DNA from: Aphrocallistes beatrix
Taxonomy: Eukaryota; Porifera; Hexactinellida; Sceptrulophora; Aphrocallistidae
Assembly: GCA_963281255.1 (NCBI GenBank)
Contig: OY725492.1
Span: forward strand, 2,960,104-3,024,103
Direction of reading: 5' to 3'
DNA length: 64,000 bases
Part shown: positions 1 through 9,989 of the stretch, piece after piece
How positions within the stretch are numbered: position 1 is the first letter of the stretch
How the letters are laid out: every line of letters begins with the position of its first letter
The notes under the pieces: model-generated
The model's input: the letters and a program-made list of their open reading frames with translations, nothing else
Told to the model about the DNA's origin: nothing
Databases searched by the model: none
Made by a program: the position numbers and the translations under genes

Positions 1-39
1 TGGAATGTGAGTTATGTGGTTTTCACATCTGTTTTTCAC

Positions 40-229
40 AGATTTTAAAGCGCTATTAATGGGTGATTCCAGAGAAAATCAAGATGGGGATTCGAAAAAT
101 TTGGAAATCTCCAATGTTATTACATTCCAGGGTTGCTATGGAACCGTATTTTCATCATTTGAGCCTTTATCTTGAAAACCGTCAAGGTTAGACATTCAAA
201 TTTGACTGCATTCGATGGGTTATATATAG
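40..229. repeat. Diverged arm of a foldback-type repeat
   Basis: The block around 90-160 (a run with ATTACATTCC, then GTTGCTATGG, then a CAAATTTGA stretch) resembles both arms of the large foldback at 11071-12140 (for example 11400-11530). I read it as a decayed relative, with the hAT MITE at 230-421 inserted into it. No gene is seen here. Confidence 0.45.
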
Positions 230-421
230 CAGGCAATTATACAGCCCTCCAGAGATATGCTCCTAATCTCGAATCCATAAATTTTGATACGCCTAAATCG
301 ATAAATAACATTATAATATAGGGTAAATTGGGTAATATTCTAAATTTTCACGCTCCTAAATAGATTCGGGCTTAAAATTATACGCCTAAAGGAGCGTCTC
401 GCGCTCCTAGATAAACCCCTG
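230..421. mobile_element. hAT-type MITE, 192 bp, with 8-bp TSD
   Basis: The element starts CAGGCAATTATACAG and ends GATAAACCCCTG. It is flanked on both sides by ATATATAG (222-229 and 422-429), an exact 8-bp duplication typical of hAT transposition. A second copy of the same 192-bp length lies at 61049-61240, with its own 8-bp duplication. Near the right end there is a strong hairpin, AGGAGCG followed by CGCTCCT. It has no coding capacity. Confidence 0.85.
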
Positions 422-457
422 ATATATAGCCTACTTTCTATTAACTCCTAATAAATT

Positions 458-1055
458 TTGTTGGCAGTTTCCTCAATCAATTCGTTACAGTTTGTATATA
501 TATGCAATGAATTGATTGAAGAAACTGACAGGCACAGAAAGCTGATTTTTGGCATGTGGAGTATTTTGGCTATGGCTCCACTAAGTTCTGACTTCAGACG
601 AAAGTGTCGGCTCATCATGGAATTATGGCGTCATTGTCACTTTTTTATTATTAGAAATTTCAGCTTTTCTACTGTAACTCAAGTCATTTTAGATGATAGA
701 AATTTTGTACATTAATGTGTACATTAATATTTCTCAAATATAATACAACTCTCATCATAAAATGATGACGAATTACTCTGTTATGAGCCATTATTTTTGA
801 TGATAGTTGTAGCATATTTGTGATACTTTAATATACACATTCTCAGATTCCAGCCTTCTATCACCTAAAATGGCTGAGTTATAGTCGAAAAACTGAAATT
901 TCTAATTATAAAAAATGTGACAATGACGTCATAATTCCATGATGAGTAGACATTTTGGTCTGAGCTCAGAACTTACTGGAGCCATAGCCAAAAGACTCCC
1001 ACATGCCAAAAATCAGCTTTCTGTGCCTGGCAGTTTCTTCAATCAATTCGTTACA
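458..1055. repeat. Inverted pair of Helitron-like bodies
   Basis: A forward body (about 505-768) is followed by a reverse body (about 769-1054) of the Helitron-like family. Both ends show the motif TTGATTGAAGAAACTG or its complement next to TA tracts. The pair forms a palindrome of about 550 bp, joined where the 3' halves of both copies are missing. A short extra reverse piece lies at 460-486. Confidence 0.75.
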
Positions 1056-1067
1056 TATATATATATA

Positions 1068-1544
1068 CACTGCCCTGCCAAAAGTATTCGTACACCTCAA
1101 CATTTTCCATACTAATAGTTATGAAATGTGTCTATTTAAGAAGTCAATATTATTAATTGGTATCAAATATCCTTCTGTTCTCTTCAAATCCGTTATCTGC
1201 ATATGCTATTTACCGACTTTGGAAGTTTTTAACTCTCAAAATTAACACTAGATCTTAAAAATTTCATCTTGTGTTATCATGTGCCATTAGTGCCATCATA
1301 TATAGTGGTAAAAACATGTGAAATCTGGCACAAGGTGGCACTGTTAACATTTTTTTAACTTTGGTAATCAGTAATCAAATGGAAACTTTCTAAAGTGAGT
1401 AATTAACATATATAGAAAACGAATTTGAAGCAAAAAGAAGGGTATCTGATGCCAATTGATAATATTGACTTCTGAAATAGAGACATTTCATTACTATTAG
1501 CATGGAAAGTATAGAGGCGTACGAACACTTTTGGTAGGGGAGTG
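1068..1544. mobile_element. Tc1/mariner-type MITE, 477 bp
   Basis: The left end is CACTGCCCTGCCAAAAGTA and the right end is its inverted counterpart (TACGAACACTTTTGG...GAGTG), bounded by TA on each side. Inner arms also pair. The next copy, at 1555-2025, is about as long and is separated by only a TA tract. It is non-coding. Confidence 0.8.
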
Positions 1545-1554
1545 TATATATATA

Positions 1555-2025
1555 CACTACCCTACCAAAAGTATTCGTACACCTCAATATTTCCCATTAA
1601 AATAGTACTAAATGCGTCTATTACTGAACTGTCATGCAGTTAAACTAGACGAGATACAGTATATTTGATTTCAGAATCGTATTCTACGCATTTGAATTAC
1701 CTATTTTAGAGTTTTCAAATCAATTAAGTTTTAACTATGCCGAAATTTATCATCCTGTGCTACCCTGTGTCACCTATCACCATCTGCTACAGTGGTTGAG
1801 ACTCTAGAAAAGTGGTACATGGTGGCACAGGTCGGGAATTTTAACCTTGGCAATTAGCAATTGATTTGAAACGAAAATAGGTAATTCAAATGCGTAGAAT
1901 ACGAATCTGAAATCAAATATACTATATCTCATATTTTAAGTGCATGATCATTCTTTAATATAGCCATTTTAGTACTATATTAATGGGAAATATTGAGGTG
2001 TACGAATACTTTTGGTAGGGCAGTG
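1555..2025. mobile_element. Tc1/mariner-type MITE, second copy
   Basis: The terminal inverted repeats are CACTACCCTACCAAAAGTA and its complement at the right end (ending GGGCAGTG), with TA flanks. Both halves are complementary over most of their length. It is the same family as 1068-1544 and a looser relative of the copies at 8746, 20428 and 60811. Confidence 0.8.
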
Positions 2026-2057
<32 letters not shown>

Positions 2058-2065
2058 TCATGTAA

Positions 2066-4500
2066 AGCAAACGGTATTTGCCTGAAATGCGGTCGATCAC
2101 GAACTTCTAATTCCGCAATAAATCATCTTCACTGCAACCCAGGCCCCAAAGCTTGTCCTCCCCCGCAAAACTGAAGCTTGTTATACAGGCACTTGTTCCC
2201 ACCAGGTCATTACGGCCCCATCCCTATGGAGAGTAAAAGGTTCCTTTACAATTACGCCAAGACCAGATAATGTAGCCAACGCGCGTCTGCCGCCTTTTCA
2301 ATAAGGGAGGGCGGACTAGGATTGGTCCCACCCTCCCTTCCTTTGATTGCCTATGAATCCCATTTTTGTACCCTTTGTAATCACCTCGCAACCCCTCATA
2401 TGAGATCCCTCTATCATCATTATTTGATGTCACCAGGAGCTCCATGTAAAAGAATTGAGCCCCAGATCCCTTCCCCACAGAATTTGAACACAAACCACCT
2501 CCCGTGTTCTTCATGAACTATATTGATCCCTTCCTGGCTCATAAAGTCCAACGGATCTTAGGATTCGGATCATTATTTCAAACCGCTGAAACTCAACCTA
2601 CCGAGCAGTTCACCTCTGCATTTCATTTCGCACTCAATTTAGAGTACAACACCCCGCCCCTCACTCACTTCCCGCTACCACGCTGGAAACGAGACCTCCA
2701 AAGGGAATATAGATTCCTTCTCACTCGAGTTAAAGACCAAATTCGCAAACATTCATTATGTATTATCCAGGTGGACAAAGGTCATGGACTGGTTATCCTC
2801 CATGAATCAGACTTAGCCGAAATATATAGACTATGGCTAAATGAAAACGCTACTCGTGTTCCAGGATATTACTACTTTGACGCTGTAAACAAACTCAGAG
2901 ACCTCCTAGCTGACGAGGACCCTGAACTTAAATCCACCCAAGATGATCGCCCCCCCACAATGTACTTTAAAGTAAAAGTTCACAAACCAAATTTTAAATC
3001 GCGAGAAGTAACGTCACCAGGTTTATTTCAAATCAACAATACGCTCAAAGAAATGTCCCAACTTGTCCGGCCCATAGCCAACCACAAACCCTCAATTTCA
3101 ACCCTTGTCTCAAACCACTTACGCCCACTCATCACGCCCATAATCAAGAATTCACCCTTTCTATGTGAAGATGTTCACGAGGTGATTGATGCCTTACGAT
3201 ACCCATCAATATCCCTTGATCACTTTCGCACGTACGACATAAAGTCATTCTATACCTCCACACCCCACCAGCTCATACTCGAAGCTTTTGAACATTATAA
3301 CCCAGATAATCCATATTACCCAATTCTGCAAGCTCTGCAACCGCTAAATTTTGTTACCGACGGATTCAAATATTATACATTAGGACATACAGGCATTCCC
3401 ATGGGATTACCACTAGCCCCTGAATTGGCACGAATGTGTACCGCTTATCTACTCCTCAACTATTCCCCACCACCCAATAATACGCTCACATTATACTTCG
3501 ATGACCTAGCTTCCACCTACGATATCCCCTCAACCCTGCTTGCACCCTTTATCCTTGAAAAAGGACCAAATAATGTAACGCAGGATGTTCTATATGACCA
3601 ATCATCGCACTCCTTCATTCAAATAACCCATAACTTCAAACAACCAACCCCTTTACTTGTAGCCTCCAACCATCCATCGCAAAAAATGCTCTCCTCAACC
3701 TGGCGAGCAGCCGCCTTACGGTCTGCCAGAATAGCCACCCAACCTAAATACGCTCTAACCACACATTATCGACGCTACATGCCGCACTATATGCGAACCG
3801 GACACTCACTCTCCGAGTTAGCATACGCCATAGCAGATCTGATGTATTTCCCCATGAACACGCCCAAGACCCCTCAGCCCGAAACGACTGGGATTAGCTA
3901 TAATTACTCCCAAACCCGACCAACAAAAAGGCAACTGGCCACAATCACTAAGCAAGACTTCCATCTTGTCCCAAAAATCCCACCCCCACCCCTCATATCC
4001 ATTCTCCAGTATTCATACCCTCAACATAATCTCGAACATCGAGTCACAATCTGTAAGGACAGATGTAAAATCTGTATCTCTTACGAACAACGTTTCGGAA
4101 CCTCTACTGCGATCCCCTTCGAGCCATGTGCACATCTACGATGCACGTACCTATTACACCACCCATTGTTCAAAATGTTGTCTACGTGGGCCAAACAGGC
4201 GCCACCGCAAGAGTGTTACGACAACCACGATCACACCACCGCATATGACGACATCTCGCCACGGTACCAGATTTATTCTGGCAAGTGTGGAAATTCTTTT
4301 CTCCACACTTTACCGCAGTGTCTCGTCTTGAGACATCTCAAGAGCTTGAAGCAGCCAAGCAACTTAAACGCAACCACCCAGAACTAACGATTTACGTGGA
4401 CCATCCCAATGAATTTTATAAGGCCTTGAAAGAGGCCATTGCTCCCCTTCCACCCATTTCAGACGCGGAAGATGACCCCTAGATTAGTATCCTTCGGATT
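2066..4500 (+). mobile_element. Penelope-like retrotransposon, decayed
   Basis: The span covers a Cys-rich open stretch near 2066-2170, the reverse transcriptase frame at 2504-4387, and a C-terminal GIY-YIG-type nuclease spread over other frames at about 4130-4482. RT followed by a linker with Cys pairs and a GIY-YIG nuclease is the architecture of endonuclease-bearing Penelope-like elements. The exact termini are not clear: the left edge abuts a TA tract at 2030-2058, and the right edge lies somewhere before the Helitron copy starting at 4652. Confidence 0.75.
2504..4387 (+). pseudogene. Penelope-like reverse transcriptase, frameshifted at its nuclease end
   Basis: The frame of 627 codons holds RT motifs in order: DIKSFYTSTP (motif A, about residue 243), GIPMGLPLAPELA (motif B, about 295) and YFDDLAST (motif C, about 330). 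The two catalytic Asp of motif C are present. A Cys cluster (CKDRCKIC) near 4050-4080 is the linker zinc motif. After this the frame drifts: HCSKC is in another frame at 4164-4178, and the nuclease signature YVGQTG is in the third frame at 4183-4200, followed by an in-frame stop near 4245. The last segment, 4285-4482, is open in that third frame. So the RT may be intact, but RT and nuclease cannot be made as one protein. The start at 2504 is the longest open frame; a true start may lie upstream in a different frame. Confidence 0.78.
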
Positions 4501-4651
4501 CATAGCATTTATATCATAAGCTATTCATTTATTTATTATTATGTTCCCATATTTCTGATTCTGAGGACGGCAATATAGCCAGAAAGCCTCTAAATGTGTG
4601 TGCTTATAACTATTACTACTATATCTGATCTATCAACTTCTTACATATATA

Positions 4652-5119
4652 TCCTTACTATTAAAACTCGATTATTGTATATATACAGTCGAACCTGCTA
4701 TAACGGCCACCCTGTATAACGGTCACCTGTCTATAACGGTCACCATTGAACAGTCCCGTCCGAAATTCCATAATATTTACCCTGTGTATAGCGGTCACCT
4801 GCTCAACGCGGCCAGCGGCCACCCATTTGTGGTCCCTTACTGACCCAAAAACTGTGTATAACGGCCATCATCTGTCTATAATGGTCACTACCTGTCTATA
4901 ACGACCATCAAATTTTTCACCTTTTTATGTGTTTATGACAGAACCTGTTACGAACGATAAACAAGTTTCATTATATTACTTCAAGTAATATATTCTAAAA
5001 GCTTGATATTCATTTCACTACGTTGATTTGGGATTAAGACAATCACCTGTATATAACGGCCACCTGTGTATAACGGCCAATTTTGTCCAGTCCCTTGGGT
5101 GGCCGTTATACAGGTTCCA

Positions 5120-5169
<50 letters not shown>

Positions 5170-5662
5170 GTAACGAATTGATTGAAGAAACTGCCGGCCG
5201 CAGAAGGCTGATTTTTGGCATGTGGGAGTCTTTAGGCTATGGCTCCAGTAAGTTCTGAGTTCAGAGCAAAATGTAGACTCATCATGGAATTATGACGTCA
5301 TTGTCACATTTTTAAAAGTTAAGCAACACAGTTATTCGGGCATAACTCAGCCATTATAGGATATAGAAGGCTGAAATTTTAATAGAATCTGTATACTAAC
5401 ATACCTCACATATGATGCGACTTTCATCAAAAAATGATGACTCATCACTTTGTTATGACGTCATCATTATGCACCAAAAATTTTAAAATTGACAAATTTG
5501 GTGATTTTTCGAGTAAAATCGGTTTTAACACTAAGATGGACATATTTAGAGATGTTATCTCCCTTATAATTAACCAATGTCACCTCCAGGCGACCGAAGG
5601 GAGCCTCCGACGGACACGAAGTGTCCGCCAGCCGCGCAGCGCAAGCAAGCGAAGCGCGCTTG
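4652..5662 (+). mobile_element. Helitron-like element, with pogo-type MITE in its TA tract
   Basis: It begins TCCTTACTATTAAAACTCG after a host A and ends at the hairpin CAAGCG-AAGCG-CGCTTG before a host T. The MITE at 4686-5122 splits the 5' terminus from the body. The body begins after the TA tract at 5168 (TAACGAATTGATTGAAGAAA) and contains two TGACGTCA palindromes. Open frames across the copy recur in other copies on both strands and are not treated as genes. Confidence 0.85.
4686..5122. mobile_element. pogo/Tigger-type MITE (family A), 437 bp
   Basis: The ends are CAGTCGAACCTGCTATAACG and, inverted, CAGTGGAACCTGTATAACGG, flanked by TA. Inside are many short repeats of the type TATAACGGTCACC. 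The family returns in opposite orientation at 26842-27295. There is no transposase. Confidence 0.85.
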
Positions 5663-5673
5663 TATATATTATA

Positions 5674-6215
5674 GGGTGCTCCAAAAAATTCCAAAGTTTG
5701 AATCTTATGATGCACACTCTTCAAATAGTTTGCCTTCATCACCAAGTGTTCACCATAAAATTTTCATGCAATTTGGATATGGTTTAGTGGTCGCGCAAGG
5801 TAGCCTCCCCCTCGTGCTAATTTATAATGGGCTATGTCCGGGTTGAAGCCAGAAGTTGTAAAAAGCGTACTTCTGACATTTAAATATACTAGTCGCTTGA
5901 TTTTTGTGATATTTGAGGGTGGTTTCATATCAGCTAATAATACATTTCAATAACCTAAAATCTACCGATTCCGAGATATTGGTGAAAACAGTTGGGACCA
6001 GCCTTCATACTTGAAATTATTAATGGTTTGCAACTTCTGGCTTCAACCCGGACATAGCCCATTATAAATTAGCACGAGGAGGAGGCTACCTTGCGCGACC
6101 ACTAAACCATATCCAAATTGCATGAAAATTTTATGGTGAACACTTGGTGATGAAAGCAAACTATTTGAAGAGTGTGCATCATAAGATTCAAACTTTGGAA
6201 TTTTTTAGAGCACCC
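5674..6215. mobile_element. Foldback MITE with GGGTGCTCC ends, 542 bp
   Basis: The termini GGGTGCTCCAAAAAATTCC and its complement are flanked by TA. The two halves are complementary for about 200 bp each, so the element is nearly a complete palindrome. Sister copies lie at 7688-8221 and, as a remnant, at 15366-15640. Confidence 0.85.
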
Positions 6216-6230
6216 TAATATATATATATA

Positions 6231-6901
6231 CAGTAGGACGTCAGTTATCCGAACGGATCGGGACCGAGGGGGTTCGGATAACTGAAATGTTCGGATAACT
6301 GAAGTTGTTATGTAATTATATAGAAAAGTTGGTCAGTGGTACTAATTAGTCATAATGATGAATATGGATAAAATACATATTGATCTATGTACGTATCATT
6401 TATAGTATACAAGCGCGCTTCGCTTGCTTGCGCTGCGCGGCTGGCGGACACTTCGTGTCCGCCGGAGGCTCCCTTTGGTCGCCTGGAGGTGAGATTGGTC
6501 AATTATAAGGGAGATATCATCTCTAAATATCTCTATCTTAGTTTTAAAATCGATATCACTCGAAAAACAACAGATTTGTCAATTTTTAAAATTTTGATGA
6601 GTAATGATGACGTCATTACAAAGTGATGAGTCATCATTTTTTGATGATAGTTGCATCATATGTGAGGTATGTGAGTATACATATTCTATTAAAATTTCAG
6701 CCTTCTATCTCCTATAATGGCTGAGTTATGGTCGAATAACTGTGTTGCTTAACTTTTAAAAATGTGACAATGACGTCATAATTCCATGATGAGTCGACAT
6801 TTTCGTCTGAGCTCAGAACTTACTGGAGCCATAGCTAAAAGACTCCCACATGCCAAAAATCAGCTTTCTACGCCTGGCAGTTTCTTCAATCAATTCGTTA
6901 C

Positions 6902-6943
<42 letters not shown>

Positions 6944-7114
6944 ACAATAATCGAGTTTTAATAGTAAGGATAAAATGATGGCAGTGTAGAACTTTAAATT
7001 CTCAACTCAAGGATGCATCATTTATAAATTTATTAATTTTAGTTTGGTCAACCAAGGGGTTCGGATAACTGAAGTGTTCGGATAACTGAAGTTCGGATAA
7101 CTGACGTTCTACTG
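6231..7114. mobile_element. pogo/Tigger-type MITE (family B), interrupted by a Helitron-like copy
   Basis: The ends are CAGTAGGACGTCAGTTATCC and its complement at the right (GACGTTCTACTG), flanked by TA, with repeats of TTCGGATAACTGAAG inside. A complete Helitron-like copy (6410-6970) interrupts it. The uninterrupted sister copy at 25518-25825 gives the precise empty site. Confidence 0.88.
6410..6970 (-). mobile_element. Helitron-like element, complete, 561 bp
   Basis: On the minus strand it starts TCCTTACTATTAAAACTCG, has a TA tract (about 6902-6932), the body, the hairpin GGCGGACAC...GTGTCCGCC and the terminal CAAGCG...CGCTTG. Compared with the intact MITE at 25518-25825, the flanks AGTATA and TAAAATG join exactly, with no base duplicated. 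That gives insertion between A and T (element orientation). Confidence 0.9.
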
Positions 7115-7162
7115 TATATAAAAATAAATAAATATACATTAATCGAGTTTTAATAGTAAGGA
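7115..7162 (-). mobile_element. Helitron-like 5'-terminal fragment
   Basis: A TA/AAAT-rich stretch is followed by the complement of the 5' terminus, ending AATAGTAAGGA at 7162. It abuts the 3' terminus of the next copy at 7163 with no spacer, which makes a head-to-tail junction. Confidence 0.8.
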
Positions 7163-7685
7163 CAAGCGCGCTTCGCTTGCTTGCGCTGCGCGGCTGGCGG
7201 ACACTCCGCCGGAGGCTCCCTTCTGTCGCCTGGGGGTGACATTGGTTAATTATAAGGGAGATATCATCTCTAAATATGTCCATCTTAGTTTTAAAATCGA
7301 TATCACTCGAAAAATCACCAAATTTGTCAATTTTAAAATTTTTGATGCGTAATGATGACGTCATCACAGAGTGATGAGTCACTATTTTTTGATGATAGTT
7401 ACATCATATGTGAGGCGTGTTAGTGTTATACAGATTCTATTAAAATTTCAGCCTTCTATCTCCTATAATGGCTGAGTTATTCCCGAATAACTGTGTTGCT
7501 TAACTTTCAAAAATGCGACAATGACGTCATAATTCCATGATGAGTCGACATTTTGCTCTGAACTCAGAACTTGCTGGAGCCATAGCCAAAATACTCCCAC
7601 ATGCCAAAAATCAGCTTTCTGCGCTGGGAAGTTTCTTCAATCAATTCGTTACAGATATATATATATATATATATATATACTATAT
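7163..7685 (-). mobile_element. Helitron-like element, body and 3' end
   Basis: It starts at the hairpin terminus CAAGCGCGCTTCG and reaches the conserved CAATCAATTCGTTACAG, then a TA tract that is interrupted by the MITE at 7688. Its own 5' terminus is lacking. It faces the forward copy at 8224-8741. Confidence 0.82.
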
Positions 7686-7687
7686 TA

Positions 7688-8221
7688 GGGTGCTCCAAGA
7701 AAGTTTGAATCTTATGATGCACACTCTTCAAATAGTTTACCTTGATCACCAAGTATTCACCATAAAATTATGCAATTTGGAGATGGTTTAGTGGTTGCGC
7801 CAGGTAGCCTCCCCCTCGTGCTAATTTATAATGGGATATGTCTGGGTTGAGGCCAGAAGTTGTAAAAAGCGTACTTCTGACATTTAAATAAACTAGTAGC
7901 TTGATTTTTGTAATATTTGAGGGTGGTTTTATATCAGCTATTAATACATTTTAATAACCTAAAATCTACCGGTTCCGAGATATTGGTGAAAACAGCTGTG
8001 ACCATTAATAATTTCAAGTATGAAGGCTGGACCCAACTGTTTTCACCAATATCACGGAACCGGTAGATTTTAGGTTATTAAAATGTATTATTAGCTGATA
8101 TAAAACCACCCTCAAATATCACAAAAATCAAGCTACTAATATATTCAATGTCAGAAGTAGGCTTTTTACAACTTCTGGCCTCAACCCGGACATATCCCAT
8201 TATAAATTTTTTGGAGCACCC
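7688..8221. mobile_element. Foldback MITE with GGGTGCTCC ends, second copy
   Basis: The termini GGGTGCTCC and GGAGCACCC have TA flanks. The core is palindromic around 7990-8060. The right arm has lost about 100 bp just inside its terminus compared with 5674-6215. Confidence 0.85.
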
Positions 8222-8223
8222 TA

Positions 8224-8741
8224 ATATACTTGTATATATATCTATATCTGTAACGAATTGATTGAAGAAACTGCCGGGCGCAGAAAGCTGATTTTTGGCA
8301 TGTGGGAGTCTTTTGGCAATGGCTCCAGGAAGTTCTGAGCTCAGACGAAAATGTCGACTCATCATAGAATTATGACGTCATTGTCACATTTTTAAAAGTT
8401 AAGCAATACAGTTATTCGAGCATAGCTCAGCCATTATAGGAGATAGAAGGCTGAAATTTTAATAGAATCTTTATACTAGCATACCTCACATATGATGAAA
8501 CTATCATCAAAAAATGATGACTTATCACTTTGTTATGACGTCATCATTACTCATCAAAAATTTAAAAATTGGTCAATTTTGTGATTCTTCGTGCGATATA
8601 GATTATAACAGTAGGACAGACGTATTTAGAGATGTTATCTTCCTTATAATTAACCAATGTGACCCCAGGCGACCGAAGGGAGCCTCTGGCGCACATAAAG
8701 TGTCCGCCAGCCGCGCAGCGCAAGCAAGCGAAGCGCGCTTG
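8224..8741 (+). mobile_element. Helitron-like body with 3' end
   Basis: The TA tract and CTGTAACGAATTGATTG at 8248 are followed by a standard body and a hairpin terminus ending GCGCGCTTG at 8741, then host T. With 7163-7685 it forms an inverted pair whose 3' termini point outward. Confidence 0.83.
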
Positions 8742-8745
8742 TATA

Positions 8746-9196
8746 CACTAACCGGACAAAAGTATTTGTACACTATATTATTCTCCATACAAATAGTACT
8801 AAATTGGCTCTTTTCATGAAGGGAAAAGTATTCAAACTCGAAGAGCTATTAAGAGTCTGATTTAAGATTCGAATTAGTAATAGTTGAAGATTTCTAATAA
8901 ATTGCTCAACTCAATGATTAAAATTATCAACCTGTGGCACAGTATACCATCATGTATAGTGATAAAAAGGGTCATACGTGGCACAAAGTGGCAGTAATTG
9001 ATAATATGAAAACATTGGGAATTAATAATTGATTAGAAATTTGCTGCAATAACTAATTCGAATGCAAAGATTTCGAATTTGAAACCCGGTTAGTTATCAC
9101 TTACCGTTTCCGAGTTTTATCTTCATGAATAGACCCATTTCAGTATTAAATGCACTTGAGATAATTAAGTGTGCAAATACTTTTGTCCGGGTAGTG
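8746..9196. mobile_element. Tc1/mariner-type MITE (CACTAMCCGGACAAAAGTA family)
   Basis: The ends are CACTAACCGGACAAAAGTA and the inverted CACTACCCGGACAAAAGTA, flanked by TA. It lies 4 bp after the Helitron 3' end. The same family is at 60811-61478, where the copy carries a hAT insertion; this copy gives the empty site there (ACTATACATGATGG on the complement). Confidence 0.83.
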
Positions 9197-9326
9197 TATA
9201 TATATTAACGTCGTCTTGATCACGTTATGATGACGTTAAAAATCTTACGATATTAAATCTTGATGGATAATAAAGAAAACCTGTAAAAATAAAAATTATT
9301 TAGATAATTAAATTATAAAGACTAAC

Positions 9327-9429
9327 CATATTCATTCGATTGATACTTGAGTTTGTTGCATTAAGACCTACTTCAATACCACAATGGTGAACAAATAGCT
9401 GTACTGCAATAATCCTGCTCCATTTAGCC
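9327..9429 (-). CDS. RNF213: RNF213-like, exon in E3 module (last exon in window)
   Basis: The acceptor TTTTTAG precedes the exon and the donor GTTAGT follows it. Phase 2 input from the previous exon gives a peptide beginning KAKWSRIIAVQLFVHH. This matches the vertebrate segment with the conserved QWSRIF and LFVEH pattern that lies about 80-100 residues before the RING. It is short and not obvious as an open frame; phase and homology together support it. The next exon, expected to carry the RING, was not found in 1-9326. Confidence 0.75.
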
Positions 9430-9766
9430 CTAAAAATTGTAAATTCAATTTCAATAATTACATTGTATTTCCCTGATTGGTACCCGAGGATGATATTTCA
9501 AGCATTCAACTAGGAACAATATTATCCTATGCTGTATAAAATTGTCAGAATATTTATAAAGTTTGAAGGTGTGCCAAAGAGGTTTCAAACAGGCGGGGAA
9601 GAAGGACAGCCGGCTGCCCCTCCTCTCGCTATGTGAAATGAAATCGGGCTGGGTATATGCGATTAAGGGCATCGATCCTGGAGTCAGAGAAGACGATTGA
9701 TCAGATTTAAAACAGTAGGGAGAGCTGTTTCTCATATACCTTGATAGATGAAATAATTATCAATCC
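9430..9766. other. Intron stretch, nothing recognised
   Basis: This is intronic to the RNF213-like gene. A somewhat GC-richer patch at 9590-9700 is open on the minus strand for about 90 codons, but it does not match the protein part expected here and I see no repeat relative. Confidence 0.4.
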
Positions 9767-9989
9767 TAGGGTTGTATCAACTCATCCATTTGGATGTAAC
9801 TAACTCATTCAACTCATTCAATTCATCCAGCTTGAAGCAACCAACTCATTCAATTCATTCGACTCATTTCAACTCAAATTTTTTAATTAACACATTCAAA
9901 ATAATTAATTTAAAAATATTCTAATGTAATGAAATACTCGAGGTAAAATGAGTCAACATGAATAAGATTAAACCCTAAATCAGTAGTGT

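Noticed and set aside
230-421. Canonical Helitron with CTAG 3' end, because the hairpin AGGAGCG...CGCTCCTAG lies near the right end
   Set aside because: Exact 8-bp duplications lie outside CAGGCAATTATAC and AACCCCTG in this copy and in the one at 61049, which fits hAT and not Helitron insertion.
1068-1544. Tc1-type MITE as two separate small genes (80 and 65 codons)
   Set aside because: The frames follow the inverted halves of the MITE and have no coding signature.
5434-5787. Recurrent 80-126-codon frames in Helitron-like copies on both strands (also 7002-7382, 8514-8819, 23664-24019, 26611-26967)
   Set aside because: They recur only because the DNA is repeated. Each copy has different frame breaks, the frames run into microsatellites, and no domain is recognisable.
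9451-9735. Minus-strand frame of 94 codons as another RNF213-like exon
   Set aside because: Exons 12586-13013 and 9327-9429 join in phase across it, and its peptide does not resemble the expected region.
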